The translations under genes and the position numbers were made by a program. Below the pieces are notes generated by a model. It saw nothing but the letters and a program-made list of their open reading frames with translations. It made no database searches and was not told the origin of the DNA. A stretch of 64,000 bases of DNA from Chthonomonas sp. (lineage in GTDB: Bacteria; Armatimonadota; Fimbriimonadia; Fimbriimonadales; Fimbriimonadaceae), in contig JAEURR010000006.1 in the NCBI GenBank assembly GCA_016788115.1, forward strand, positions 416,202 through 480,201, given 5' to 3'. Each line of letters starts with the position of its first letter. Position 1 is the first letter of the stretch. Positions 1-8,100 of the stretch are shown here, piece by piece.

Positions 1-143
1 TTGAAGCTCGCGATGTCCTGCGTTTTGTATGCCGCCGCCTTCGCCTGGGCGAAAACCGGGAACAAGATTGCAGCCAAGATCGCGATGATCGCGATTACAA
101 CAAGAAGCTCGATGAGCGTGAAGCCACGGGATAAGTTCTTCAT
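1..143 (-). CDS. Prepilin-type N-terminal cleavage/methylation protein (partial)
   Basis: Only the first 47 or so residues lie in the window; the gene runs off the left edge. The N-terminus reads [20 protein letters not shown], a textbook type IV prepilin leader: a short basic leader, G|FTLIE cleavage site with Glu at +5, then a hydrophobic helix. An in-frame ATG two codons upstream (149) is equally possible. Proteins with this start in Armatimonadota and Planctomycetes are often secreted DUF1559-type or pseudopilin proteins processed by a prepilin peptidase. The truncated end prevents a finer call. Confidence 0.85.
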   Translation of the reverse strand, partial: MKNLSRGFTLIELLVVIAIIAILAAILFPVFAQAKAAAYKTQDIASF

Positions 144-173
144 AGGCATATGCGTCGCTTGAATAGGAATAGG

Positions 174-743
174 TTAAGTTAGTATAGGTCGTGTACCAGG
201 CTTTTGAGGTGGTGTTTTCGCAAGCCATGCGGGAATGTTGTCCGGAGCGAACGTCTGAGCCTCCACTCGGTAGGAGGCAAACAACGGCGCGCCGAAGTCG
301 AGCGGTTCGGCTGAACGATCGATGAGCACCCCGACACCCGCAATCTGAGCCGAGTGCTCGCGGCCCAAACTGGTCACTTCGCGGACGGAAGTCCCAGTGG
401 TTAGAACGTCATCCACGACCAAAACGCGCGCATCCCGCGGAATGCTTGCGCCGCGACGCAGTGTCTTCTTTCCGCCTTCGCTCTCGACGTACAGTGCTGG
501 TAGTCCCATCTGGCGGGCGACTTCAAACGCGATGATAATGCCGCCCGTCGTGGGACCGGCCACGAGGTCAATCTTGGAGTGTTGGAAATGCTGGGCAATC
601 TCGGCGCAAAGGGTGCTCAAGACTTTCGGTTGCTCAAGCACACGAAATTTCTCGAAGTAGACGTCGCTGTGCCGCCCACTCGTGAGGATGAAGTGCCCCC
701 GGAGAATCGCTCCACTGGCTTCGAGCAGCTCGCCCAGATCCAT
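174..743 (-). CDS. pyrE: Orotate phosphoribosyltransferase
   Basis: Transfers the ribose phosphate of PRPP to orotate to give OMP, the fifth step of UMP synthesis. The 189-residue protein is of family size. The PRPP-binding loop VLVVDDVLTTGTS is at residues 107-119, and the type I PRTase region VAGPTTGGIIIA at 61-72. The ATG start follows the upstream cyclophilin gene by 26 bases, so the two may be cotranscribed. Its pathway partners pyrB and pyrC, and the regulator pyrR, lie at the far right of this window, so the pathway is split across the chromosome. Family assignment is secure; operon membership is inferred from spacing. Confidence 0.93.
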   Translation of the reverse strand: MDLGELLEASGAILRGHFILTSGRHSDVYFEKFRVLEQPKVLSTLCAEIAQHFQHSKIDLVAGPTTGGIIIAFEVARQMGLPALYVESEGGKKTLRRGASIPRDARVLVVDDVLTTGTSVREVTSLGREHSAQIAGVGVLIDRSAEPLDFGAPLFASYRVEAQTFAPDNIPAWLAKTPPQKPGTRPILT

Positions 744-769
744 GGCGACGGTTTACCCGATGCCGCGCG

Positions 770-1324
770 TTACTTCTTCACGTAGGTGACTTTGGTCACG
801 ACATCGCCGGGCTCAAGCGAGTCCAGCAAATCCAGCCCCTCGACCACTTGGCCGAAGACGGTGTAGTTGTCATCCAGGAACGAGTACGCCCCGAGCATGA
901 TGTAGAACTGGCAATCGCCGGAATCTTTGTCTTCGGGCAACCGCGAGAGTCCTACCGCGCCGCGCACATGGCGCAGGCCGCTCGCCTCGTAAGGGATCTT
1001 GGTACCCGTGCCACCGGTGCCCATCGCCGGGTCGTCGATCGGCCGAGTCTTCGTTTGCGGATCGCCGAACTGGACGAGGAATGGCCTCGGCTTCTTGACC
1101 GCTTTGAAAATCTTCTGCCCGTCGTAGAAGCCGTCGCGCACGAGCTTGGAGATGTGGGCTGTGGTTTTCGGCGCTTCGTCCGTGTATAGGCGGATGACGA
1201 CGTTACCGCGCCCCGCGATCTGCATGGTGATCCGGGTTTCTGGTGGGGCATCTTGCGTCCGTTGGGCAGATAACCCAGCGGCGAGTGCCGTGACCAATAT
1301 CAAAACGGGGAGTCGTCGAACCAT
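770..1324 (-). CDS. Secreted cyclophilin-type peptidyl-prolyl isomerase
   Basis: A 184-residue protein with an N-terminal signal peptide (hydrophobic residues 5-18, likely cleavage after the GLSAQ region) followed by a cyclophilin domain. Recognisable blocks are VIRLYTDEAPKTTAHISKLV, the FLVQFGDPQTK stretch, and the C-terminal FGQVVEGLDLLDSL. Cyclophilins isomerise Xaa-Pro bonds; the signal peptide puts this one in the periplasm or outside the cell. Bacterial members with a divergent catalytic pocket often have low activity, and I have not verified every catalytic residue. It precedes pyrE on the same strand. Confidence 0.85.
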   Translation of the reverse strand: MVRRLPVLILVTALAAGLSAQRTQDAPPETRITMQIAGRGNVVIRLYTDEAPKTTAHISKLVRDGFYDGQKIFKAVKKPRPFLVQFGDPQTKTRPIDDPAMGTGGTGTKIPYEASGLRHVRGAVGLSRLPEDKDSGDCQFYIMLGAYSFLDDNYTVFGQVVEGLDLLDSLEPGDVVTKVTYVKK

Positions 1325-1374
1325 TTCTCTCTGTTCTAACGCACGAGAGCGCGAGGGGTGACGGAAATATTAGG

Positions 1375-1944
1375 CTAATCGTTCAACGCCCGGCCGTAGC
1401 CGTCAACCTTCGTACTGCCGCAAAGCATCGCGATGCCATCGACGACCGACCAGATGAACCCAACGCCGCAGATCGGAGCCGTGAGCAGCTGCACAAACCC
1501 TTGGGCCCAGTAGCCCAAATACATTCGCCCGCTTCCAGGGATGATAAGTTGAACAATCCCAGCGATCAGGCGATTCTTGTCGCTTCGAGGTAGCGAGGCG
1601 AAATTGATCGGCCCATGGGCGTAGGTCTGCAGCGGTGCGTACGCCATCGGTTGCTGGTAAGAGCCATACGGGGAAATGGGTGGAGACGAATACCCGCCGA
1701 ACGAAGGGCTGGGGGTCGCAACGGGCTCAGGCGGCGGCGTGAGCGAGTGAATCTCACGGAACGTGGGGATCAGTTCAAGCACCGTGTCCGCGTGAGACCA
1801 GTCCGGCATGCCCGCTCGCCAAACGTAAGTCTTCTTCTCGATGACACCGTCACGCACCAGTTCGACTACTTGGTCCTCGGTTAGAGGTCCCAAGCGTCCA
1901 AAGTGACCGATATAGAACCACTCAACGGAACTCACGGAGGCCAT
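1375..1944 (-). CDS. GYF_2 (DUF4339) and TM2 domain membrane protein
   Basis: 189 residues from the ATG at 1944; a GTG three codons upstream (1953) is possible. Residues roughly 7-60 form a GYF_2 domain (WFYIGHFGRLGPLTEDQVVE, with a W-x-GMPDW core), a fold thought to bind proline-rich peptides. A Pro/Ser/Tyr-rich linker follows. The C-terminus is a TM2 domain with two membrane helices and the usual polar turn (PGSGRMYLGYWAQG). No enzymatic function is known for this architecture. A second GYF_2 membrane protein lies at 63300-63896, with a different membrane tail. The gene is divergent from gltX. Confidence 0.78.
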   Translation of the reverse strand: MASVSSVEWFYIGHFGRLGPLTEDQVVELVRDGVIEKKTYVWRAGMPDWSHADTVLELIPTFREIHSLTPPPEPVATPSPSFGGYSSPPISPYGSYQQPMAYAPLQTYAHGPINFASLPRSDKNRLIAGIVQLIIPGSGRMYLGYWAQGFVQLLTAPICGVGFIWSVVDGIAMLCGSTKVDGYGRALND

Positions 1945-2028
1945 AGTTTTCACTCACGGGGTGTCGGGCTAGCTTACGTTGTCACTATTGTATCGGAAGA
2001 GACGAGGCAATGCTCACCGATAGGGCAA

Positions 2029-2057
2029 TTGGTCCCGATCCCAGCGTCCGGTATCCT
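2029..2057 (+). promoter_or_regulatory. Candidate promoter of gltX
   Basis: TTGGTC (2029-2034), a 17-base spacer, then TATCCT (2052-2057) preceded by GG. The -10 box ends 11 bases before the ATG, and there is no Shine-Dalgarno, so the message would have a 5' leader of only a few bases. It matches the GGTAnnnT pattern seen elsewhere in the window. Confidence 0.5.
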
Positions 2058-2068
2058 TGCAACTATCC

Positions 2069-3595
2069 ATGTCCGTTCGAGTTCGCTACGCCCCTTCCCC
2101 AACTGGCAGCCCCCACGTTGGCAACATCCGCGACGCGCTGTTCAAACACTTGTTTGCGCGCCACCACGGCGGGGTGAACATCCTGCGTATCGAGGACACC
2201 GACCGAACCCGATTTGTACCCGGTTGCGAAGACGAGATCGTGGAGAGTCTCAACTGGCTTGGCATTCAGTTTCAAGAGGGGATCACTGCGGGCGGCGATT
2301 GCGGGCCGTACCGCCAGAGCGAACGCAAGGAGTTGGGCATCTACGAGAAGTGGGTGCAGGTGCTGCTTGAGCGTGGCCATGCTTACAAGGCGTTCGATAC
2401 CCCCGAAGAGTTGACCGAGATGCGCGAGTTCCAGCAGGTGAACAAGCAGCCCATCGGCTACTTTGGAGGAACCTGGAGGGACGCATCTGCGGCCCAGGTC
2501 GAAGCTGCCGAAGCGGCGGGCCGACCGTTCGTGATCCGACAGCGCATCCCACGCAGTCAGACCATCGTCATCCAGGATTTCATCCGCGGTCGGGTTGAGT
2601 GGGACAGCGATACGGTCGATGATCCCGTCTTGATCAAGGCCGACGGCATGCCAACGTATCACTTTGCAGCGATGGTGGATGACCACCTCATGAGCATCAC
2701 CCACATCATGCGCGGCGAGGAATGGATCTCCAGCGCGCCCAAGCATGCGATGCTGTTTGATCAGTTCGAGTGGGAGCGCCCGGTATTCGTCCACTGCCCG
2801 GTGATCAAGGGGAAGGACGGCTCGAAGCTGAGCAAGCGCCATGGCGATACTCGCGTCCTCGACTACCGGTCTGCCGGTTACATGCCCGCCGCGCTGGCAA
2901 ACTTCGTCGCACTGATCGGGTGGTCGCCCAAGGGTGATCGCGAAATCCTGACGATGGACGAACTGATCGAGGCTTTCGATCTGGACGGATTGCAGCCGTC
3001 GCCGGGCGTCTTTGATCTGGACAAGCTGCGATGGATGAACGGAAACGCCATCCGGTCGGCAGACACGGGAGCACTCGTAAGCCAAACTGTCGGGTTTGCC
3101 CAGGCCCCGGACACCGCGGAGTACTGGTCCCGCGAGGCGCATGCGGACGGGACGCTGGCCGCGCTTGAGTTGCTCACCGAAACCGCCAGTCGCGATCCGG
3201 GTCTGGTGCGCGAGGCGATCCGGTTGGAGCAGGAGCGGGTTGTGACGCTCGCCGACTTTGGGCCTGCTTGCGCCTTCTTCTTCCAAGACGAACCACCCAT
3301 GGACGATAAGGCCGTTGAGAAGTGGTTTGGCGAGGCGCACGTGCCAGTGCTGATCGACTTCTTGATTGCCCGCTTCGAAGGCAAATCCAGCGTGACGACC
3401 GAAGAGTGCGAAGTCGCCATCCGAGAGTTCTGTACGGCGCACGGGTTTGAGAAGATCGGCCCGGCGGTACACCCGACGCGGGTCGCGCTGACGGGCAAGA
3501 CCGCAGGCCCCGGTCTGTGGGACCTGATGGCGACGCTCGGCCCAGACCGAATGGTACAGCGATTGCGTCGCGCTAAGGGCCTCGTTCGCGCATGA
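2069..3595 (+). CDS. gltX: Glutamyl-tRNA synthetase
   Basis: Class I aminoacyl-tRNA synthetase that charges tRNA-Glu (or tRNA-Glx). The N-terminus RVRYAPSPTGSPHVGN carries the HIGH-type motif, and the KMSKS-type loop KGKDGSKLSKRHGD lies near residue 250. The 508-residue length is usual. I chose the ATG at 2069 because the family starts just before the VRYAPSPTG block; the in-frame TTG at 2057 would add four unneeded residues. The stop overlaps the hisD start (ATGA at 3592-3595), so the two are translationally coupled, although their functions are unrelated. Confidence 0.95.
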   Translation: MSVRVRYAPSPTGSPHVGNIRDALFKHLFARHHGGVNILRIEDTDRTRFVPGCEDEIVESLNWLGIQFQEGITAGGDCGPYRQSERKELGIYEKWVQVLLERGHAYKAFDTPEELTEMREFQQVNKQPIGYFGGTWRDASAAQVEAAEAAGRPFVIRQRIPRSQTIVIQDFIRGRVEWDSDTVDDPVLIKADGMPTYHFAAMVDDHLMSITHIMRGEEWISSAPKHAMLFDQFEWERPVFVHCPVIKGKDGSKLSKRHGDTRVLDYRSAGYMPAALANFVALIGWSPKGDREILTMDELIEAFDLDGLQPSPGVFDLDKLRWMNGNAIRSADTGALVSQTVGFAQAPDTAEYWSREAHADGTLAALELLTETASRDPGLVREAIRLEQERVVTLADFGPACAFFFQDEPPMDDKAVEKWFGEAHVPVLIDFLIARFEGKSSVTTEECEVAIREFCTAHGFEKIGPAVHPTRVALTGKTAGPGLWDLMATLGPDRMVQRLRRAKGLVRA

Positions 3596-4905
3596 CCGTT
3601 CGGGTGCTGCAGAGCGGTGATCCCGAAATCGACCGGCTTCTTTCCGCTCGCGGTGTCACACGGGATTCCGCCCTGCGCGACGCGGTGGCTAGGATCATTG
3701 ACGATGTAGCAGCGCGCGGCGACCAAGCCGTTCTGGAGTCGGGACAGCGATTCGACTCACCGGATCTCAAGAGTTTATGGGTTCCGGCGGAGGAAGTCTC
3801 CGCCGCGCGGATCGAGCCAGACGCCGAGTCCGCGCTCAGCCTGGCCGCGGACCGGATTCGCGACTACCACCGAGCGCAGTTGCATGCGATCCAGTCCGGT
3901 TGGGAGGTGACCCCCCACGGAGCCGCCGAATGGCGTACCCAGCAGCTTCATGGCGGAACGATTGGCCAGCGGATGCGCCCGTTACAATCGGTCGGAATCT
4001 ACGTCCCCGGCGGGCTCGCCCAGTACCCCAGCAGCGTGCTCATGAACGCCATTCCTGCCGATGTCGCCGGGGTGGAACGGATTGTCCTCGTCAGCCCGGC
4101 TCGATCAAGAGGCGACACCGGCACAGCCTTGCTTGTGGCCGGCCGCCTCGCAGGCGGATTTCCGTTTTATCGCGCGGGCGGGGCGGCGGCCGTGGCTGCG
4201 CTGGCGCTCGGCACCGAGATTCTGCCGCGCGTGGACAAGGTCGTCGGCCCGGGCAACAAATGGGTCAACGAAGCCAAGCGCCAGCTTTGGGGTCAGGTCG
4301 GGTTAGACGGTTACGCGGGTCCGAGTGAAGTGTGCGTCGTCGTCGATTCCGGTGCCAATCTACGCTTCGCGGTGGCGGATCTTCTCACTCAAATCGAACA
4401 CGCCGAAGACAACCAGGGATTTGCCGTGCTTATCGGCAGCGATCTCGAACGCCCGTTCCTGTCAGAGCTTGACCGTCAGCTTGGGGACGCCCCGCGCGCT
4501 GAGGTCATGCGAAGCGCGCTCCTGGCAGGAGGCGCGATCCTGGTGACCGATTCCGTGGGGGAAGCCCAGAGGTGGGTAAACCAAATCGCCCCGGAACACC
4601 TAACGCTTGCCGTTGCCGATCCAGAGCGATTCGCTCACGAAATCTACAACGCGGGTTGCATCATGATGGGTGAGTGGACTCCGGAGTCCGGGGGCGACTA
4701 CGTGGTCGGGCCGTCGCATACGCTGCCAACCGCCACTGCGGCCAGGTTTGGCAGTCCGCTGAGCGTCGCCGACTTCCTGAAGGTGCAATCGCTCTCCCAC
4801 TTGACCGCGGACGATCTGCGCCCGCTCATTCCGGCGATCGAAACCATTAGCGAGCTTGAGGGGCTCCCCGGGCACGGAAGGGGCGCGACGATCCGTCGGT
4901 CTTAG
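3592..4905 (+). CDS. hisD: Histidinol dehydrogenase
   Basis: Zn-dependent NAD enzyme that oxidises L-histidinol to L-histidine in the last two steps of histidine synthesis. At 437 residues it has normal length. Signature stretches are VGIYVPGGLAQYPSSVLMNA, VVGPGNKWVNEAKRQL, the zinc/base region QIAPEHL, and the C-terminal GPSHTLPTATAARFGSPLSV. It overlaps gltX by four bases (ATGA). No other his genes are in the window. Its TAG stop shares bases with the TAA stop of the convergent nitrilase gene (TTAG at 4902-4905). Confidence 0.95.
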   Translation: MTVRVLQSGDPEIDRLLSARGVTRDSALRDAVARIIDDVAARGDQAVLESGQRFDSPDLKSLWVPAEEVSAARIEPDAESALSLAADRIRDYHRAQLHAIQSGWEVTPHGAAEWRTQQLHGGTIGQRMRPLQSVGIYVPGGLAQYPSSVLMNAIPADVAGVERIVLVSPARSRGDTGTALLVAGRLAGGFPFYRAGGAAAVAALALGTEILPRVDKVVGPGNKWVNEAKRQLWGQVGLDGYAGPSEVCVVVDSGANLRFAVADLLTQIEHAEDNQGFAVLIGSDLERPFLSELDRQLGDAPRAEVMRSALLAGGAILVTDSVGEAQRWVNQIAPEHLTLAVADPERFAHEIYNAGCIMMGEWTPESGGDYVVGPSHTLPTATAARFGSPLSVADFLKVQSLSHLTADDLRPLIPAIETISELEGLPGHGRGATIRRS

Positions 4906-5759
4906 CGCAGATCAGAGGCAAGGCGTACAACATCGGACCACGCTGAGCGAAGGTCACTGAGCAACGGCGATCCCGCACGAGAGACGGAAACGTCGTCAAA
5001 GTGGATCTCGGTCAGAAGCACGTGTTCTTCCCCAATCGGCGATTGTCCGAGGACGTCGCCGTTCGGACCGACGACCATGCCACCCCCAACAAACCCCTTG
5101 CCGCCCTCAAAGCCGCACAACATCGAGTTCACGCAGAAAACACTGTGCTCTTCAGCCGTCGCGATCAGCAGCCGGCGATAACGCTCCCAATTGCCCGGGT
5201 TCGGGCCTGAGAATCCTCGGGCGGGAGAGGCGCTCGGAACGAGCAAGATCGTCGCACCCGCCATCGCCGCCAGAGTCGGCAAGATCGAGTGCCAAATGTC
5301 CTCGCAAATCAAAACTCCGACTCGGCCAAACCGCGTCTCGAAGACACCGAGTTCGTGACCTCGGGCAATGAATCGCTCCTCATCGAAGACTCCGTACGTC
5401 GGCAGGAAGAACTTGCGGTAGGTGTGGATGCAACGGAGCTCTGTTCCTGACCACTCGAAGTAGCTCGCAGAATTGAAAACGTCCTCGCGGTGCGATTCGT
5501 AGTAGCCCACCAGCACGTCGAACGGCCGGGCGTGCCCCGCGAACCGTTTGCCCAACTCCTGAGTAAGCGCTTCGGCGGTGAGCGCGCTTTCAAGTACCCC
5601 GCCCTCCAGGTAGTAGCCGGTGACGCTCGTCTCGGGGGTCACGATCAGTTCGGCCCCCGCCTCGCTTGCGTCGCGGACGATCTTGGCCAGCCGATCCAGG
5701 TTTTTCGCGACCTCCGCCTTGTCCGGCGCAAACTGAACGCTGGCGATGAGGTTCGACAT
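4902..5759 (-). CDS. Nitrilase/carbon-nitrogen hydrolase family protein
   Basis: 285 residues from the ATG at 5759, which begins MSNLIASVQFAPDKAEVAKN as family members do; the longer reading frame has no family-like sequence upstream. The Glu-Lys-Cys triad is visible: E43 in TPETSVTGY, K116 in YRKFFLPTYGVFDE and C152 in GVLICEDIW. These enzymes hydrolyse amides or N-carbamoyl compounds; the YRKxxLPxYGVFDE type also resembles the amidase domain of NAD synthetase. The substrate cannot be told from sequence. A TAAACT box lies 7 bases upstream of the ATG. The gene is convergent with hisD and overlaps it by four bases. Confidence 0.85.
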   Translation of the reverse strand: MSNLIASVQFAPDKAEVAKNLDRLAKIVRDASEAGAELIVTPETSVTGYYLEGGVLESALTAEALTQELGKRFAGHARPFDVLVGYYESHREDVFNSASYFEWSGTELRCIHTYRKFFLPTYGVFDEERFIARGHELGVFETRFGRVGVLICEDIWHSILPTLAAMAGATILLVPSASPARGFSGPNPGNWERYRRLLIATAEEHSVFCVNSMLCGFEGGKGFVGGGMVVGPNGDVLGQSPIGEEHVLLTEIHFDDVSVSRAGSPLLSDLRSAWSDVVRLASDLR

Positions 5760-5766
5760 GCTGGCC

Positions 5767-5772
5767 AGTTTA
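5767..5772 (-). promoter_or_regulatory. Candidate -10 box of the nitrilase gene
   Basis: GGTAAACT on the minus strand, with TAAACT ending 7 bases before the ATG. There is no Shine-Dalgarno, and the 37-base gap to the upstream helicase gene is short. It implies a leaderless message. Confidence 0.45.
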
Positions 5773-5796
5773 CCAGCGCTGTTTGAACCTGGTGAA

Positions 5797-8100
5797 TCAG
5801 CGGTCGTCGGGGTTGTCACCGCCAAACTCCACGATCCCTGGGGCACGACCACCCGCGAGTCGCGTCGCTTGGTACAGGTGCCTCGATGCGGTCGAGGCCT
5901 CCGAAGTGGACGACGCGACGAGGATGAGCCGTTCCACCGCCCGGGTCATCGCGACGTAGTACAGACGGTCACGCTCCGCCAACTCCGCACTCATCGACAA
6001 GTGATCCAGCCACTGCTTGGCGAACGGCCTCGCTCCAGGTTCCAGCGGCACATAGGCTAGCCCGGTTCTGCTGTCAAACCTGGACTTGTCGGCCTTGTTC
6101 CGACCCATTGTATCGGCCACCACCACCACCACCGGAAACTCGAGCCCTTTGGCAGCGTGCATTGTCATCAGCGTCACTTCATCCTCGGCCGGATCGATCC
6201 AAGTTGGCTCGCCCGCTCGGTGGCCAATGAGCTGGACCGCTCGGATATGTTCCCCGAACTCCCGCGGACCCCAATGCGGCGACGCGGCAGCAAGCGCTAA
6301 CACCCGGCGCGCGTTGGCGACGTCTTGCCGCGCACGCACCCCCCGCGCCAGCCGTTGCAAGTACTCCGTCTCGGCGAACAGCAGGCTCAGCACTTCCCAG
6401 GCAGGAAGACGGTCGGCGTACCCGGACAGCGGCTCCAGCCACCTGCGGAAACTCTGCAACTTGGCTGCGTCGTCGGCATCTTCCAAATCCAATGTCAGCA
6501 TGGCCTCGCGCGTATTCTCGTGGCTCGCGATCTGGACCACCGAATCAAGGGAAAGATCCACGAATGGACTGTGGAGCATGGAGAGCAACGCCAGGCCGTC
6601 GTTCGGGTCGCTTAAGGCGGCAAGACCATTCGCGATGTCTCGCACCACCATCCGGGTGTAGAACTTCTCGGTTTCGGTCAGTACCCGGCTGGCGATGCCG
6701 ACGCGCTCGAGCGCACCCTGGATGCTTGAGCATTCCTTGGCGGTTCGGCACAGCACTGCGATTGCGTTACCCGGTATCCCGTCCCCGAGCGTCCGCTGGA
6801 TGCCACTGACGATAGCTTCATCGCGGCCAAGGTCGGCTTTCCAAAGTTCGACGCCCGTGAACTCCTGCGCGACCGGCGCGCCAAACGGGTCCTCGAGATC
6901 TTCGGTAGGAGACATCGGCACGTAATGCGACTTCCAACGCTTGCCAAAGTAGTCGTCGATAAACCGCAAGATCCCCGGCTCCTTCGTGCGATGATTCCTT
7001 GCAAGCCTTACGCTGGGTAGCGACTCGACGCGATCCAAGAACAGTTGCGGGTCGGCGTAACGAAACCCATAGATCGACTGCTGCGCATCCCCGACAAGCA
7101 TCTCGTCTTCGATCTGAAGCGCTTGAATCAGGGACATCTGTATCGGGTTGAGGTCCTGCGCCTCGTCCACTAGCAGCAGCTTGTACCGGTCCCGTAGACG
7201 CTGACGCACACGCGGGACGTCCGTAATAAGCCGCACCCCGCGCCACTCCAGTTCGGTTTGGTCGAATCTCTGGGCGCGTTCCATCTCCGCGCCGTACTGC
7301 CGCCACGTCTCGATGGCGATCTCCATGAACGCGCACAGAGTCGTGTAGAAGCGCTCCTCAGTCTCGATGGTCGTCGATTTCATCCACGCGACGTTTTTAC
7401 TGCTGGCTTTGACCGCCAGCAAGCGCTCGCTCACCGATCCTGTCGTCTCCTCGAAAATCGCTCGGGCGGGGGGCTCGAAGCTCGCCAGGAATACATCTGT
7501 CCAGGCTTCTTGCAGGCTCAAGGCGTCCGCATAGATCCGCTCAAACTCCCGGAGAGGCCGACCGCTGATACGCAGTGCATCCACCGCCTCATGGACCAAC
7601 GCGCCAAGCTTGCCGTGGGGATCCGTCGAGTTGTAGACCCGCTCACCTGCGAGCTCCGAGATGAGCGCGTTCGCTGCGGGGCTCAGGAGTTCCGGCGCAG
7701 TCAAGACACGAGCGAGCGCGAGTTCCCGCATGGTCCGCGATTCCGCGCCGCTGGCGATCTCGACCTCCGGGTCCATCCGAGCATCGAGCGCGTTTTCGCG
7801 GAGGACTCGGTGTAAGAAGCCGTGAACGGTCTGGATCGGCCCCGTCTCCGCAAGCTGGGCATCTTCAAACCGGCCCGCGCTACGGAGCTGCTCCACGATG
7901 CGTGCCCGCATCTCCCGTGCGGCCTTACGCGTGAAGGTGATCGTGAGAATCTCGTCGGCTCGGGCTCGCCCAAGCAGGACCGCATTGACGAACCGTGCCA
8001 CCAGCACCCGAGTCTTTCCTGCTCCGGCTGCCGCAATCACCGAAAACCGGGCCGGCGCGTGATTGACCGCCGCCGACTGCTCTTCAGACAGCTCGATCAT
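5797..8100 (-). CDS. UvrD/AddA-like superfamily I helicase without nuclease domain
   Basis: 767 residues from the ATG at 8100 (MIELSEEQSAAVNHAPARFS). The helicase motifs are intact: Walker A AAAGAGKTR (about 23-31), motif II VDEAQD near residue 310, motif III GDAQQSIYGFRYAD, motif V MTMHAAKGLEFPVVVV, and motif VI YYVAMTRAVERL. The protein ends about 40 residues after motif VI, so it lacks the C-terminal PD-(D/E)XK nuclease of classical AddA (about 1200 residues). The start lies 17 bases inside the end of the AddB-like gene upstream, so the two are coupled. I infer a heterodimeric helicase acting at DNA breaks. A solitary PcrA/UvrD is the alternative, less likely given the partner. Confidence 0.82.
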   Translation of the reverse strand: MIELSEEQSAAVNHAPARFSVIAAAGAGKTRVLVARFVNAVLLGRARADEILTITFTRKAAREMRARIVEQLRSAGRFEDAQLAETGPIQTVHGFLHRVLRENALDARMDPEVEIASGAESRTMRELALARVLTAPELLSPAANALISELAGERVYNSTDPHGKLGALVHEAVDALRISGRPLREFERIYADALSLQEAWTDVFLASFEPPARAIFEETTGSVSERLLAVKASSKNVAWMKSTTIETEERFYTTLCAFMEIAIETWRQYGAEMERAQRFDQTELEWRGVRLITDVPRVRQRLRDRYKLLLVDEAQDLNPIQMSLIQALQIEDEMLVGDAQQSIYGFRYADPQLFLDRVESLPSVRLARNHRTKEPGILRFIDDYFGKRWKSHYVPMSPTEDLEDPFGAPVAQEFTGVELWKADLGRDEAIVSGIQRTLGDGIPGNAIAVLCRTAKECSSIQGALERVGIASRVLTETEKFYTRMVVRDIANGLAALSDPNDGLALLSMLHSPFVDLSLDSVVQIASHENTREAMLTLDLEDADDAAKLQSFRRWLEPLSGYADRLPAWEVLSLLFAETEYLQRLARGVRARQDVANARRVLALAAASPHWGPREFGEHIRAVQLIGHRAGEPTWIDPAEDEVTLMTMHAAKGLEFPVVVVVADTMGRNKADKSRFDSRTGLAYVPLEPGARPFAKQWLDHLSMSAELAERDRLYYVAMTRAVERLILVASSTSEASTASRHLYQATRLAGGRAPGIVEFGGDNPDDR

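Noticed and set aside
2063..3472. A 469-codon open frame antisense to gltX
   Set aside because: It is a shadow of the GC-rich coding strand; gltX is complete and well conserved on the plus strand.
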